NCBI RefSeq assembly: GCF_005938625.1
Contig: NZ_VCNJ01000039.1
Coordinates: 1 to 64,000, forward strand
Reading direction: 5' to 3'
Source: Pseudomonas fluorescens
GTDB taxonomy: Bacteria > Pseudomonadota > Gammaproteobacteria > Pseudomonadales > Pseudomonadaceae
Length of the DNA: 64,000 bases
The notes below the pieces were generated by a model. It saw nothing but the letters and a program-made list of their open reading frames with translations. It was not told the origin of the DNA and did no database searches. Shown here in pieces: positions 26,700-36,048 of this stretch. A program made the translations under genes and the position numbers. The number at the start of each line of letters is the position of its first letter. Within the stretch, counting starts at the first letter, position 1.

Positions 26700-27170
26700 A
26701 TGAGCAGTTTCACGGAGTTTAGTGCGCCGTTAAATACACAATTTGATGCCCTGGCCAGTAAAATACTCGGCAAGGATTATTGGCGAGTGACCCAAGGATT
26801 TCGCTATTATCTTCGTCATGAGGACGGTGAGGAATGGGTGTATGTGCCTGCCGGCTACCTCACCGATGGCGCCAGCGTGCCGCGCCTGTTCTGGTCGTTG
26901 CTGCCACCCTGGGGAGCTTATGGCCAGGCCGCAGTGGTTCACGACATCGTGTGTGAATACCTAAGCATCACGGTAAACGGCATGCCGCGTACGATTACGC
27001 GCAAGGCGTGTGACGACATCTTGTTCGAGGCCATGGCGGTGCTCGGCGTACCGGCCTACAAGCGGCGAATCATTGAATTGGGCGTCAATGCCTATCGACG
27101 CTTGTCGGGGGTGCAACGACCCAGCAGTACGCCCAAGAAGCGAGCACTGGAAGCCAATTGGAGCGGTTGA
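26700..27170 (+). CDS. DUF1353 phage-type protein
   Basis: The 156-residue protein matches the DUF1353 family found in phages and tailocin lysis regions. It shows YYLRHEDGEEWVYVPAGYLT, the conserved DGASVPRLFWSLLPPWG, a conserved VVHDIVCEYL, and ITRKACDDILFEAMAVLGVP near the end. The D..S.P and HD residues hint at a metal site, but no activity is established to my knowledge. The start at 26700 follows AGGAGATTGC. It probably belongs with the lambda R-like endolysin upstream as a remnant or domesticated phage cassette. Confidence 0.8.
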   Translation: MSSFTEFSAPLNTQFDALASKILGKDYWRVTQGFRYYLRHEDGEEWVYVPAGYLTDGASVPRLFWSLLPPWGAYGQAAVVHDIVCEYLSITVNGMPRTITRKACDDILFEAMAVLGVPAYKRRIIELGVNAYRRLSGVQRPSSTPKKRALEANWSG

Positions 27171-27301
27171 AAGGCCGCGTGGCAGTGCTTCTACGCGATC
27201 CAGAGAGGGCCACCTGATCGGGTAGCCCCATCCGCAATGCGCTCAAGTCTGGCGGTGGCTGCATGCGCAGACCCGCCGCCTGAATCAACGTCTGCGCCGG
27301 G

Positions 27302-28560
27302 TTACACGACGCTCACCCAGCCAATCTGGCTGACACTGCTGGACTCCTCCCACCTCACTCTCTTGATGACATGCTGTATGGGGCCTGTTTTCCCCAGCCC
27401 TAGGCTTACCTGCAAATGATTCAGCAATTGCTCCAGATTCGCGCCGCAGGGTGTTGCCGTAATAGGGGCGGCACCGGGCGAAAGGACGTCATAGTGCTTG
27501 TCGATCTGGTCACCGATGCTTGAATTGGTCTGAGCGAAGCCGACATACAAGTTGTCGGTCGAGCTATCAAAAGCGTTCAGCATCAGATTGACGTCCAGGA
27601 CTACTTGGGGCTTGCCCTTCAGAGACGCGAGATTTTTTTAGTGAAGCCACTTCCTGTGCAGCGGTAACTGCAAACCCTGGCCCGTGTAGCCTTGCAGCAG
27701 TGATTCCAGATGAGACCCGGCCCGAGGCGCGCGGCGCGGGATTGGTTTGAACCAGTTTCAGAAAGCTTTTCTCCATCGACGAATACGGGATTTTGTGGCA
27801 GGCGGCGCAGTTGTAGGTCGACAAAAACTTTTTGCTTTTCATGGCTTGGGCAATCTTGCGCGCGTTGCCTTGGCTTTTAGGATCGTGTGTCGTAAGAAGC
27901 AACTGTTCCGCATCATTGAGGGGCGTGGTGCTGATGATGTCCGTGATCAGATCCGTCAAAACTCTCACGTTCAAGTGTGAGCCAGGACGTACCCCCATCA
28001 GAGGCAAAGGTATTGGTGCCAGGGTCGTACCGGATACCCATGAGTCCGGGCTTATCCACATAATTGACGGGATTATTTCGCACCATCCGAAACAGGTTCA
28101 GTCCGTCTACCATGTCGGCCGGATCGGGGTTGATCCAGCGCCCCGGCCCCGGAACGTAATAACGCAAACCGTAGTAATACAGCCCGGTGGCATCGCGCTC
28201 CTTGCCTGAATAACGCAAAAACTTGTACTTCGTTTCGCTGCTGTTCTTGCCCGACCACACCGCCGTGCCGCCGAACGGGTAGTACTCTTCCTGGGTCAAC
28301 ACATGGGCGTTTTCATCCAGCTCCAGCACACTCGAGCCAATCTGGTTGTCCAGACTGGCGCGCACCTGGTCATTGGGGAGGTCGCTCGGCTGGCCGGTGA
28401 CCCAGTGCAGCAGTCGTACCTGCTGACGGCCGCTATTGTGAGGTGCAGCATCTGCAGCTCCTCTTCGGTGGAGGCTGCGCGTACTGAATCCATGCTGTTG
28501 GATATCACCGTTGAGATGATCGCTCAGTAATGTACGCTGGGTCGCCAGTTACCTTAAATC
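27302..28560 (-). pseudogene. RHS/TccC-like toxin remnant
   Basis: The fragment is the 3' end of an RHS-core toxin gene. The core shows SLDNQIGSSVLELDENAHVL, EEYYPFGGTAVW, YRYSGKERDATGLYYYG-type text, and RWINPDPADMVDGLNLFRMV. The hypervariable C-terminal toxin domain follows in other frames (LNDAEQLLLTTHDPKSQGNA, LSTYNCAACHKIPYSS, and later LNAFDSSTDNLYVGFAQTNS). At least three frame changes are needed to read it through, and the N-terminal RHS barrel and Tc domains are absent. Such proteins are Tc-type insecticidal or contact-dependent toxins. The cargo domain is not recognised. No immunity gene is evident unless the gene at 28629 serves. Confidence 0.8.
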
Positions 28561-28628
28561 ATCGATGATGCGCGCGCGGTCGTGTTGCAGGTGATAGGTG
28601 GCCATGCACTCAATGAAGGTCTGAAGGT

Positions 28629-29138
28629 TCATGCCGCCTGACTCCATTGGTCGAGCAAGCCATCCAGACGGCGGTTGTCCAACTGACGCAGCAGCGGCAC
28701 GTAGTGGGCGGCGGCCTGCGGGCTGAGGTGCTCAATGACCTGAAAGACCTTCCACGCAACGGCGGGGTGATGATGATAGATCAGCTCTTCAGCGATCTTG
28801 CCAAGGCCGGGATCCTGGGTCGCCTCCAGCAGCTGGAGGCTGACGAGAAACCGTGCCGCACTCTCGTTGTGGGGAAACCAGGCGATTTTTCGCAACGACT
28901 CACGATCAAAGACTCTGACGTCGACTGTGCGGTCTGGCCAATTGAGGCTGCCAATCACGGCTGAGGGGTTCTGGGGGCAGGGAGGACAGTCGAAAAGCGT
29001 ATGCCTTCCTTCAATCAGCAGCGGCTGGCCTTCGCGCACCACCGCACGGTCTTTGAATACGAGGTGATCGTCGAAGACGCTGTACAGGTCGACCGTGAAC
29101 GACTGGGCGTTAGTCGCGAACAAGAGCGGTTTTTCCAT
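28629..29138 (-). CDS. Hypothetical protein beside the RHS remnant
   Basis: The 169-residue product has a beta-rich N-terminus (SFTVDLYSVFDDHLVFKDRA), a CPPCPQ motif, and an alpha-helical C-terminal half with HEAT-like character (AEELIYHHHPAVAWKVFQVI, AHYVPLLRQLDNRRLDGLLD). The family is not recognised. Its stop overlaps, as ATGA, the start of a 27-codon frame (MNLQTFIECMATYHLQHDRA, 28549-28632) that looks like the cut-off beginning of another gene at the RHS junction. It could be an immunity or accessory protein of the lost toxin locus; this rests on position only. Confidence 0.55.
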   Translation of the reverse strand: MEKPLLFATNAQSFTVDLYSVFDDHLVFKDRAVVREGQPLLIEGRHTLFDCPPCPQNPSAVIGSLNWPDRTVDVRVFDRESLRKIAWFPHNESAARFLVSLQLLEATQDPGLGKIAEELIYHHHPAVAWKVFQVIEHLSPQAAAHYVPLLRQLDNRRLDGLLDQWSQAA

Positions 29139-29561
29139 GGACGGGCAGGGCGTCGAACAGGTCTCTGACGTGCCGTGTCATGTCCATGGTTTTAACGGCG
29201 TCCACTATTTTTCAGGATTGACGTCGTCCGAAAGGAGCTTTTCTAACTGGTCCAATACTACGTCCTTGTTTTCGTTGAAGATTAAAGTGTTAGGCCACGC
29301 GTATGACGGGTCAACGGTGGAGTGTTGCGAAATATTTGGTGTGGGGCCTTTAATCGCTGTTTAACAACAGCCGCCCCTCAAACGCGGTATTCAACCCGCT
29401 GTAGCGCGTCGATACCCTGTCGGGAAGGAGAGCATTCGAACTGGGGGGGACTTGGGCGTGCGGTGCAGGATTTCCCTACAGCCAGGGCCGCGCCGGTATG
29501 TTTGTATGATCGGCAATCCCACTCTGTCATCTTTTAAGCTATTGACTTGCGTGATTTTATT
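29139..29561. other. Promoter region of acyltransferase gene
   Basis: No gene is seen. The spacer holds motif site F (29464-29480) about 80 bp before the acyltransferase start, and a TATGAT string at 29506 that could be a -10 element. Confidence 0.45.
29464..29480 (-). promoter_or_regulatory. Recurrent 17-bp motif, site F
   Basis: On the minus strand it reads TGTAGGGAAATCCTGCA, matching site G (30780) in 16 of 17 bases. It lies 82 bp upstream of the acyltransferase ATG, the best promoter-like placement of the set. Confidence 0.4.
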
Positions 29562-30653
29562 ATGCAGCCCTATTTGTCGTTGCAAGCCGTACGAGGTCTG
29601 GCCGCGTTTATTATCGTCGCCGGCCATGTCTCGTCGCTCAGTGCCCAGTACATGAACGCGTCGCCCGGGGCTATGGAAATGGCCCACCTGGGTGAAGTGG
29701 GGTGGGATCTGTTATTTGTCTTAAGCGGATTCTCCCTGGTGCTGTCCGAGCATTGTCAGTTCGGTGCCAAGGGCCAGGCCTGGACATTTTTGAAGCGGCG
29801 TTTTTTGCGCGTTTATCCCCTTTACTGGGCCTATTTTGTGGCGGTCTTTGTACTGCTGCGCCTTGAGCCGGGCCCGACCCATCGGGCGCCCAGTGATGGG
29901 GTCGATTTGATCGCCTCGCTCTTGCTGTTGCCTTACGCCCCGGTCCCCATGTTCAACCAGGCGTGGACGCTGACGCAGCTGCTGTGGTGCTACCTGGTGT
30001 TGGCCGCCTTCTTGCGCTTGAACCTCAAAGCGTTGGTGGTGGCGTTGTCCTGCTGGGCCGCTTTGGTGCTTTACGCAATCGCCTGGCTCCCTGCGCCGCA
30101 CAACCCTTACGGACACGTCATGGTTCACGCGTCATCACTCGAGTTCATTTTTGGCGCCCTGACCGGGGTCGTTTTCCTCAGGCTCGGCAAGCGTTCGCCA
30201 GGGACGGTGATGGCCGAGCCGTTGATGCTGGTGCTGGGCCTGGGCAGTATTGGCTATACGCTGACTCATGAGGTCGTGGGGTACACCAGTGTGGCGGGCT
30301 TGATGTCCTGGCCGCGTGCGATGGGTATCGGCGCAGGCACCGCACTGCTCCTGGCGTTTTTGGCATTGCAGGAGACGAGGCGAAAAGTCAACGTGCCTGT
30401 CGCGCTCAAAGGCATCGGTGACCTGTCCTATTCGCTGCTGCTGTCCTACGCCCTCACGCTCGGGTGGTGTAGCCAGATCTGGCAGGGATGGCTCAGCGGG
30501 CAGGCGAGTGTCTGGCAGGTGGGCCTTGTAGGGGGGCTGTCCTTTGTCCTGGCCCTGATCGTGGCCTTCTTTTGTCACTGGTTCGTGGAAAAGCCGTTTG
30601 CGCACTACTGCAGCCGATTCCTAGGCTCATCCGCCTCACCGCCCGGGCGCTGA
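29562..30653 (+). CDS. OafA/YrhL-type membrane acyltransferase
   Basis: The 363-residue integral membrane protein of the Acyltransferase_3 family transfers acetyl or other acyl groups to surface polysaccharides or glycolipids. The N-terminal LQAVRGLAAFIIVAGHVSSL carries the conserved Arg and His, and FLKRRFLRVYPLYW the conserved R-x-x-R-Y-P-L motif. About ten TM helices follow, ending in HWFVEKPFAHY. There is no C-terminal SGNH domain. The ATG at 29562 is preferred by homology, with a TTG at 29547 as alternative; neither has a strong ribosome site. Nearly identical motif copies lie upstream and just downstream of the gene. Confidence 0.85.
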   Translation: MQPYLSLQAVRGLAAFIIVAGHVSSLSAQYMNASPGAMEMAHLGEVGWDLLFVLSGFSLVLSEHCQFGAKGQAWTFLKRRFLRVYPLYWAYFVAVFVLLRLEPGPTHRAPSDGVDLIASLLLLPYAPVPMFNQAWTLTQLLWCYLVLAAFLRLNLKALVVALSCWAALVLYAIAWLPAPHNPYGHVMVHASSLEFIFGALTGVVFLRLGKRSPGTVMAEPLMLVLGLGSIGYTLTHEVVGYTSVAGLMSWPRAMGIGAGTALLLAFLALQETRRKVNVPVALKGIGDLSYSLLLSYALTLGWCSQIWQGWLSGQASVWQVGLVGGLSFVLALIVAFFCHWFVEKPFAHYCSRFLGSSASPPGR

Positions 30654-31210
30654 ACGGCTGACGGTTCCCGCATGACCCGTTTAGCCGCTGCTCAAAGAGC
30701 ACGGCGTGGGTGGGCGCTTTCTGAGCCCGTCGATAGCGTTCTGCTGAGTTGTTGGCGAGTGTGGGGTTTTTTCCTGCCCTGCAGGATTTTCCTACACCCT
30801 TTGAGGGAATGGATGACCTCTTCGTTCGGGCAGGATGGCGATAATCACCCCAGCGTCATCGTGTGAGATCAGGGCCTGCAGGTGTGCGCCGCAAGCTTGG
30901 AGGCGCGCCTGCCCATGGTGGTCGCGCTGCCTGTATTGAGGACACGCGATCAGTCAGGCGCCACGAGCGGCCCCACACTGGCCAGCATCGGCCTGATGTC
31001 ACATCGGTATCGACGGCAAAACAACCCTGCGTTTTGCCCGTTGATACCCGATCAACATCTGTACTTATTGACACGTGCTCGAAGTTTCAGCCCTGCGCAG
31101 CCAGCTGGGCATCTGTAGCGTATCCGTGTCCCTGCACATCCATCGGTGGCGATCTGTGTGAGACGTTTCTCCCGGATCAGCGCTCGTTTACACAGAGGCT
31201 ATCGGGCACG
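30654..31210. other. Spacer before the M23/bactofilin pair
   Basis: No gene is supported. It contains motif site G. The M23 frame stays open leftward to 30863 but without peptidase-like sequence. Confidence 0.45.
30780..30796 (-). promoter_or_regulatory. Recurrent 17-bp motif, site G
   Basis: On the minus strand it reads TGTAGGAAAATCCTGCA, one base different from site F. The next plus-strand gene, the M23 peptidase, starts 415 bp further on. Confidence 0.35.
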
Positions 31211-32191
31211 ATGAAGGATGAACTGGTTATTACACTGTCGAGCCTCGGCGGTTCACGCGATATTGTCGTCACCTGGAAAGCCAAGCTGGGGGTGGGGGTG
31301 GCAGGTGCGGCACTGCTGGGCACGATGGCGGTGATGGGCGTCACGGTCGTCTTGACCCGCGCCTCGCTTGCTCAGGCTCAGGCTCAACTGTCCGCCCTCC
31401 AGGAAGGCCACCTTCTTCAGAAACAGCGTGCCGATGAACTGCAACAAACGCTGCAGGAGAAGGTCTCCGCTGCAAAAGCCCCCACCCAGCCGCCCCCTGA
31501 GGAGAAACCGCTCAGCCCGCCGGTAACTGAGGAAAAAATTGAGCGTGCGCTGCCCAAAAACCAGAGCATTCGCTCGACTGAGCGCCCTGCGCGTGTAGCC
31601 GATATCCTGCTGGTGCCACGCAATTCGGTGCTGCCCAAACTGAGCGAGCGCACGCTGTTGCTGGGCATGATCCCCAATGGCACTCCGTTCAAAAAAGCCG
31701 CGAAGATCAGCTCTTATTTTGGCTTGCGTACACACCCGATTTTGCGTCGTATACGCAGCCACAAGGGCATTGATTTTGTCGCCAGCATCGGGACCCCCGT
31801 TTACGCCACGGCGGGTGGCGTGGTCAGCCGGGTCAATACCACCAGCAGAGGAGGGTATGGCCGGCAAGTGCTGGTTCAGCATGGTCTGGGGTTTTCCAGC
31901 CGCTACGCGCACCTGAGCCAAGTGTCGATCAAGTCCGGAGAGCATGTCGCCCAGGGCACCTTGCTGGGACTGACCGGAAACTCCGGGCGCAGTACCGGCC
32001 CTCACCTGCATTATGAAGTGTTGTATCGGGGCAAAACGCTCGACCCGATCAATTTCGCACGCTGGTCCAATCAGAACTTTGAAAGCATTTTCACAAAAGA
32101 AAAGGAGATCCCATGGGCGTCTTTAATAAAACAAAGTCATCAATGGTCCCAAATGGCCAGCTTACCATTCTCGCCGAAGGCTGTACGGTAA
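31211..32191 (+). CDS. M23 peptidase with membrane anchor
   Basis: The 326-residue protein is a type II membrane protein with a cytoplasmic start, TM helix at about 24-48 and a periplasmic coiled coil (about 52-88). A proline-rich linker leads to a LytM/M23 zinc endopeptidase domain with His184 and Asp188 (SHKGIDF), and His265/His267 (GPHLHYEV). All zinc ligands are present, so it should cut peptidoglycan cross-links. ATG 31211 is chosen because the preceding open frame has no ribosome site or family match. The C-terminal ~25 codons overlap the downstream bactofilin gene in another frame, a sign of tight coupling. Such M23-bactofilin pairs (LmdC/BacA type) shape the cell locally. Confidence 0.9.
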   Translation: MKDELVITLSSLGGSRDIVVTWKAKLGVGVAGAALLGTMAVMGVTVVLTRASLAQAQAQLSALQEGHLLQKQRADELQQTLQEKVSAAKAPTQPPPEEKPLSPPVTEEKIERALPKNQSIRSTERPARVADILLVPRNSVLPKLSERTLLLGMIPNGTPFKKAAKISSYFGLRTHPILRRIRSHKGIDFVASIGTPVYATAGGVVSRVNTTSRGGYGRQVLVQHGLGFSSRYAHLSQVSIKSGEHVAQGTLLGLTGNSGRSTGPHLHYEVLYRGKTLDPINFARWSNQNFESIFTKEKEIPWASLIKQSHQWSQMASLPFSPKAVR

Positions 32192-32652
32192 AGGGCGATT
32201 TGTCCGTCGAGGGCAATATATTGGTCGCAGGTTTCATGGATGGGACGCTCATCAGTCAGAACAGTGTCTCGATTGGCGTCACAGGCGCTGTGCGGGGCAC
32301 GGTCAAGGGGCGCCATTTGACCGTCTCCGGCCTGATGGAGGGTGAGGTGTGGGCCGAAGTCGTGGAGATCCTGGCAGGCGGGAAAGTCCAGGGCACCATT
32401 CAGACCGATCAGTTGATCATCGAACGCGGCGGCTTTTTTCTGGGGGCTTCTGCGGCGGTGACGGGGGCCGGCGTCAAGCCGATTCCGTTACCCCCTGACA
32501 CGCGCCGACCTGTTCGGGCGCTGGAGTCAAAGGTGCAGGCCAGCCCCGAGTCCGCCAGTCCAAAGGGTACGCCGGTCGCTGAAATCGACAAGACCGTATC
32601 CCCCTCCAAGCCAAGCCCGGCTGACGGCTCGGGGGCTCCTGCACAATCGTGA
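32113..32652 (+). CDS. Bactofilin
   Basis: The 179-residue bactofilin is a cytoskeletal protein that polymerises without nucleotide. The central beta-helix (about 15-115) has regular Gly/Val repeats: CTVKGDLSVEGNILVAGFMD, SVSIGVTGAVRGTVKGRHLT, SGLMEGEVWAEVVEILAGGK. The C-terminal tail is disordered and Pro/Ser-rich. AAGGAG precedes the ATG, which lies inside the end of the M23 peptidase gene (79-bp overlap). In other bacteria the bactofilin positions the M23 peptidase at the inner membrane to build curvature or appendages. Here the pair is isolated in an accessory region, so its role may be dispensable or specialised. Confidence 0.92.
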   Translation: MGVFNKTKSSMVPNGQLTILAEGCTVKGDLSVEGNILVAGFMDGTLISQNSVSIGVTGAVRGTVKGRHLTVSGLMEGEVWAEVVEILAGGKVQGTIQTDQLIIERGGFFLGASAAVTGAGVKPIPLPPDTRRPVRALESKVQASPESASPKGTPVAEIDKTVSPSKPSPADGSGAPAQS

Positions 32653-32734
32653 TGCCTGAGCATGTGATCGGACTCGCGTGCGGGCCATGAATAGGAGCTG
32701 GAACAGGCGGGTCGTTGCACGCTTCGATCTTTTA

Positions 32735-33207
32735 TGACCGGCCCCGAGCCCTGTGCAAGCCATCGCATGGTGGTGCGTCATTGGACCGTGAGAAGCACAC
32801 GCTGGCCGTAGGTTTCCCCAGGCAATGAGCAAACCGACGCGGCCCATGGGCACGTTCGCCAAGGCGTGGATTAGTCAGCAACGCGTACAGTCGGGTAATG
32901 TCGGAAAGCGCCTTGTTTGCCCACTTCAATTGCATCAGCGCGGCACCGGCAACGGAGTGTCGGTGCTGAGGCTATTAGCCTAGGCCTGGACAGCCTGGTG
33001 GTCAATAACGCGGCCAGCGTCAACATCGGCCAAGGCCTCACGGGTCAGGCTACTGCGCTCTTCTTTCTAGTCTATCCAGGCGGGCAGAGCTTGTTTGACG
33101 ATCCGGTTTTTGGAGCGTTCCAGACGCTCGGCCATCAAATCGACCTTTTGGGCAAGTTGTTCAGGGACGTGAGCTGTGATAGATCGGGTTTTCGCGGTGG
33201 TTGCCAT
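32735..33207 (-). pseudogene. Dead RHH antitoxin / ParE-like toxin pair
   Basis: Antitoxin frame 32935-33207 (90 codons, AGGAG before the ATG) reads as a ribbon-helix-helix protein: KTRSITAHVPEQLAQKVDLM, ERLERSKNRIVKQAL, then a tail typical of StbD/ParD antitoxins. Two in-frame TAG codons interrupt it (after AWID and after HQAVQA); both sit where Gln (CAG) is expected, so single C-to-T changes suffice. The toxin begins at 32935 (stop and start overlap as TGATG) with MQLKWANKALSDITRLYALL, a RelE/ParE N-terminus. It then loses register and has an internal deletion. The module is clearly nonfunctional. Pseudomonas genomes carry many such pairs. Confidence 0.8.
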
Positions 33208-34110
33208 GATGAGAGTTACTCCTGACCGTTACTTCTTGAATTTGATGTCGCCGGATCCTGCAACGGAAATGGCTGGAATGGTTCATGGGTTGATACATGG
33301 TGATTTACTTCGCGCTGATCTTAATTATTTCTATTGTCAGTTTGGGCTATACCCTATCCTGATGTCAGGCAAGGTGCCGTCGGAGGCACCGACCGCCTTC
33401 ATCAAGCCGCGCTGGAAACCGCTGGTAATCACGCCGCAAGGCCGGAGAACACCGCCTGTTCCAATACCTGCGCCGTTGGGCAGGGAACACAACAACCTGA
33501 CCGGCGATTACGTCTGGCAGCAGAGCCGCAAACTGAAAGACGGGAAGTTCAGGCCGCTACGGCAGGTCGCAAAACCTTAGCGTTTCTTTCCGAACTCTGT
33601 GGGCTCCCCGTTAAGGCGTGGACTATGAACGCCGACTTCGTCAAGAGCATGTGATTAGGTTAAAACCTCTCGAAAAAGTGCAATGCTTGAGATTACTCAA
33701 TAAGGAGGCTTGACGAAGTTGCACGCCAGTTCAAGAGTTAGTCTGTGGGGATGTTATGTGAATGTTCGGCAAACATACCGCAGTCTCTGACGGGCTATAT
33801 CGTTTCAGCTATTGATCTTAACGTGTGAGCCGAGCCTTCCGCGCGAGAATCCGGTGGCGGAGTTGTTGCTTAAATTTTTGGATGCTGAGGTTGGGAAGTT
33901 TTTACTTGGGCAGGGGTTTGGGGCGTTATTGCAAGCGCTGAGCAACTTGAGTACGTGTTCTAAAAAGAAGAGAGGGGGCGGTGTGCCGCGCTGAGAATGG
34001 GTAGGTGTCCAATTTCAGACTGTAAAAGTAATTGATGCGCGCCCATCCGCTACTTACGCTTAGAAATTAGCGCGGCCTTGAATTACATCCATCCCAAAGA
34101 GGGTAATGAC
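33208..34110. other. Spacer, possible remnants
   Basis: Two overlapping plus frames (33176-33580 and 33334-33654) are open, but neither resembles a known family. The stretch probably holds decayed DNA next to the dead toxin-antitoxin module. Confidence 0.4.
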
Positions 34111-35343
34111 GTGACAAAAACCACTATGTCCGTAGGTTCTTCAACAGAAACGCTCAAGGACCGATTCGGTCCTCAAAAAGTGCCACTGGCCTCACATTTT
34201 TCCGACCTGATCGACGTCGCCGATGTGGGACGAAAGGCGGTCGGCCTGTCACCTGATCAACTTCCCGGCCAAGGGCAAGGCCTGCAGTTGGATGAACACC
34301 TCAAGCTGGCGGTCCTGCCCCAACCTGCCGGTGGACTCAATGTCAATGGCACGGGGGTCGGCATTACTGTCGAGGCGGACAAGGGACTCGTGCTGGGCGC
34401 CGCTGGCCTGGCCCTTCAAGCAGGGAGTGGTATTAGTGTCGGCGGCATGGGCGTGGACGTCAAGCTCAGACCCAATAAAGGACTGAGCATCACCGCCGAG
34501 GGCTTGGCCATCCGGGCAGGTAGCGGCATCAATCTCACCAAAGCCGGGGTGGGAATCACGACTGAGGCGGGCATGGGGCTGGTGGTGGGGGCCAATGGCT
34601 TGGCCGTTCAGCCGGGTGACGGCATTCAGTTGGGCGATATGGGGGTGGGGGTCAAAGTCGAAGCTAACAAGGGGCTGAGCGTCGGAGTCAATGGTCTGGC
34701 CATTCAGCCGGGCAATGGCATCAGCGTCGACACCGCCGGTATCGGGGTGACGGCCAACGCAACCAGGGCGATCGTCGTTGGCAGTGGGGGGGTAGGTGTC
34801 AACTACGATTCCACATTGCAAGTCACCAACAACCAATTGGGGGTGTCGACCAGTGCTTTTCAACGCAGGACGTTGTCAACCGATTTGATGACATCGACCA
34901 CCGTTTGGAAGCAGATCATGAGAGTCGGGCCCCGTTTTACTACGGCGCAGGAGGATTCAAAGGAACAAGCCTATGCTCAGGTATATATCGTGGCAACTGG
35001 CGGACAGCGGTTCGTTTTAACGCTTTGTGCCGAGCCCAATACTTCCCGGTCTAATCCGTTTTCACTTTCGTTATCCAATGTCTATAGAGGTGGGACTTAC
35101 AGTATCGGCTCCATCCGGGTTGGAACCGATGAGAAGGGAGGCGTCTGCGTCGACGTTGAAGTAACGCTGACGGGGAAACGTGTAGATCTGTTCATGTATT
35201 ACTCAGTGTTTGATACGCAATGGGTTCAACTACTGCCTTTTTCCGATTTGACGTATGAGGGCGAGCGCGCTAGGCGCGATAAAGGTGGCGTTATAGCAAC
35301 GAACTCCAATGGTTCAATCCAAGGAATAATCAAGGGTTGGTAA
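34111..35343 (+). CDS. Fibre-like repeat protein
   Basis: The 410-residue product has an N-terminal ~70-residue head and then, at about 80-245, a shaft of ~15-residue repeats of the form GLxVGxxGLAxQxGxGIxV, with Gly/Pro turns and alternating hydrophobic positions. A globular ~130-residue C-terminal domain follows. The repeat spacing recalls the triple beta-spiral of adenovirus and reovirus fibres, and some phage or tailocin fibres. No tail genes are near, so it may be a secreted or surface fibre. Start choice: AAAGAGGG lies 7 bases before GTG 34111; TTG 34078 and ATG 34126 are alternatives. The C-terminal domain is not recognised. Confidence 0.7.
   Translation: MTKTTMSVGSSTETLKDRFGPQKVPLASHFSDLIDVADVGRKAVGLSPDQLPGQGQGLQLDEHLKLAVLPQPAGGLNVNGTGVGITVEADKGLVLGAAGLALQAGSGISVGGMGVDVKLRPNKGLSITAEGLAIRAGSGINLTKAGVGITTEAGMGLVVGANGLAVQPGDGIQLGDMGVGVKVEANKGLSVGVNGLAIQPGNGISVDTAGIGVTANATRAIVVGSGGVGVNYDSTLQVTNNQLGVSTSAFQRRTLSTDLMTSTTVWKQIMRVGPRFTTAQEDSKEQAYAQVYIVATGGQRFVLTLCAEPNTSRSNPFSLSLSNVYRGGTYSIGSIRVGTDEKGGVCVDVEVTLTGKRVDLFMYYSVFDTQWVQLLPFSDLTYEGERARRDKGGVIATNSNGSIQGIIKGW
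34330..34830. repeat. In-gene shaft repeats
   Basis: About ten degenerate 45-bp units encode the shaft of the fibre-like protein. Similar stretches such as GGCCTGGCCCTTCAAGCAGG and GGTCTGGCCATTCAGCCGGG recur at about 90-bp spacing. Confidence 0.55.
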
Positions 35344-36048
35344 TCATCGGTACACAGAATGCAGTTGGCTACGATATTCTGACGTTTACGTACAGGAGGG
35401 CGGAGCGACACTCGGCTGCGTATGTAATCTATAAGCACGCCCTGGGCGTCGCTCCCGTTTTTGAGGAGTGTCACAGACGCAGGTTAGAAAGGTTGCACCT
35501 TGTCATGGCCTAATGCCACCTTGAAATTGGCCTGCAGCTATCCGCGCGGAGGCTGCAGGTCTCAACCGTCAGGCAAGGGCACTCAAGTCCTGATTCCCCA
35601 TTCCAATGTGTTACAGCGCAGGCGAGAGGCGGAGCTGCCTTCTCGTCTGCGTTATGCTGTGTGACATCCTGCGAAATCCGACATTGCTCGAACGACCAGA
35701 CAGGCAGGAGGAGGCTTGCCTCACAAAAAATGACCAATTTCATCCGCGCCATTTCGCTTGAATGGTCGGGCGCCAAAACGCGTGCGCGTGTGCTGGACGA
35801 TTGAGTTTGTGACGGATGGAAAGTGTGTTTGGGGCTCGAACGCTGATACGTGACACTGGGCTGAAGGCATACCGATACGACGGCGTTTCACCCCTCCGGC
35901 GCCCCTCAAGCGGCCTGAGTCCTATGCCTTACAGGACTCAAGCACAGCGTGGAAAACGGCATCCACTATTTCGGACCGCTTATCCTGAGCGGTCCCCCTT
36001 GCCCTTAACTACCGAGCATGCGAACAGGATACCGCCCGTAGCAGCCTG
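35344..36048. other. Spacer without recognised gene
   Basis: Nothing coding is supported. A GGAGCGAC / GTCGCTCC pair followed by a T-run near 35402-35462 could be a long-loop terminator for the fibre gene. Confidence 0.4.

Noticed and set aside
33812..33994. 60-codon plus ORF with a hydrophobic stretch, considered as a bacteriocin-like peptide
   Set aside because: No GG leader, no convincing ribosome site and no conservation signal.
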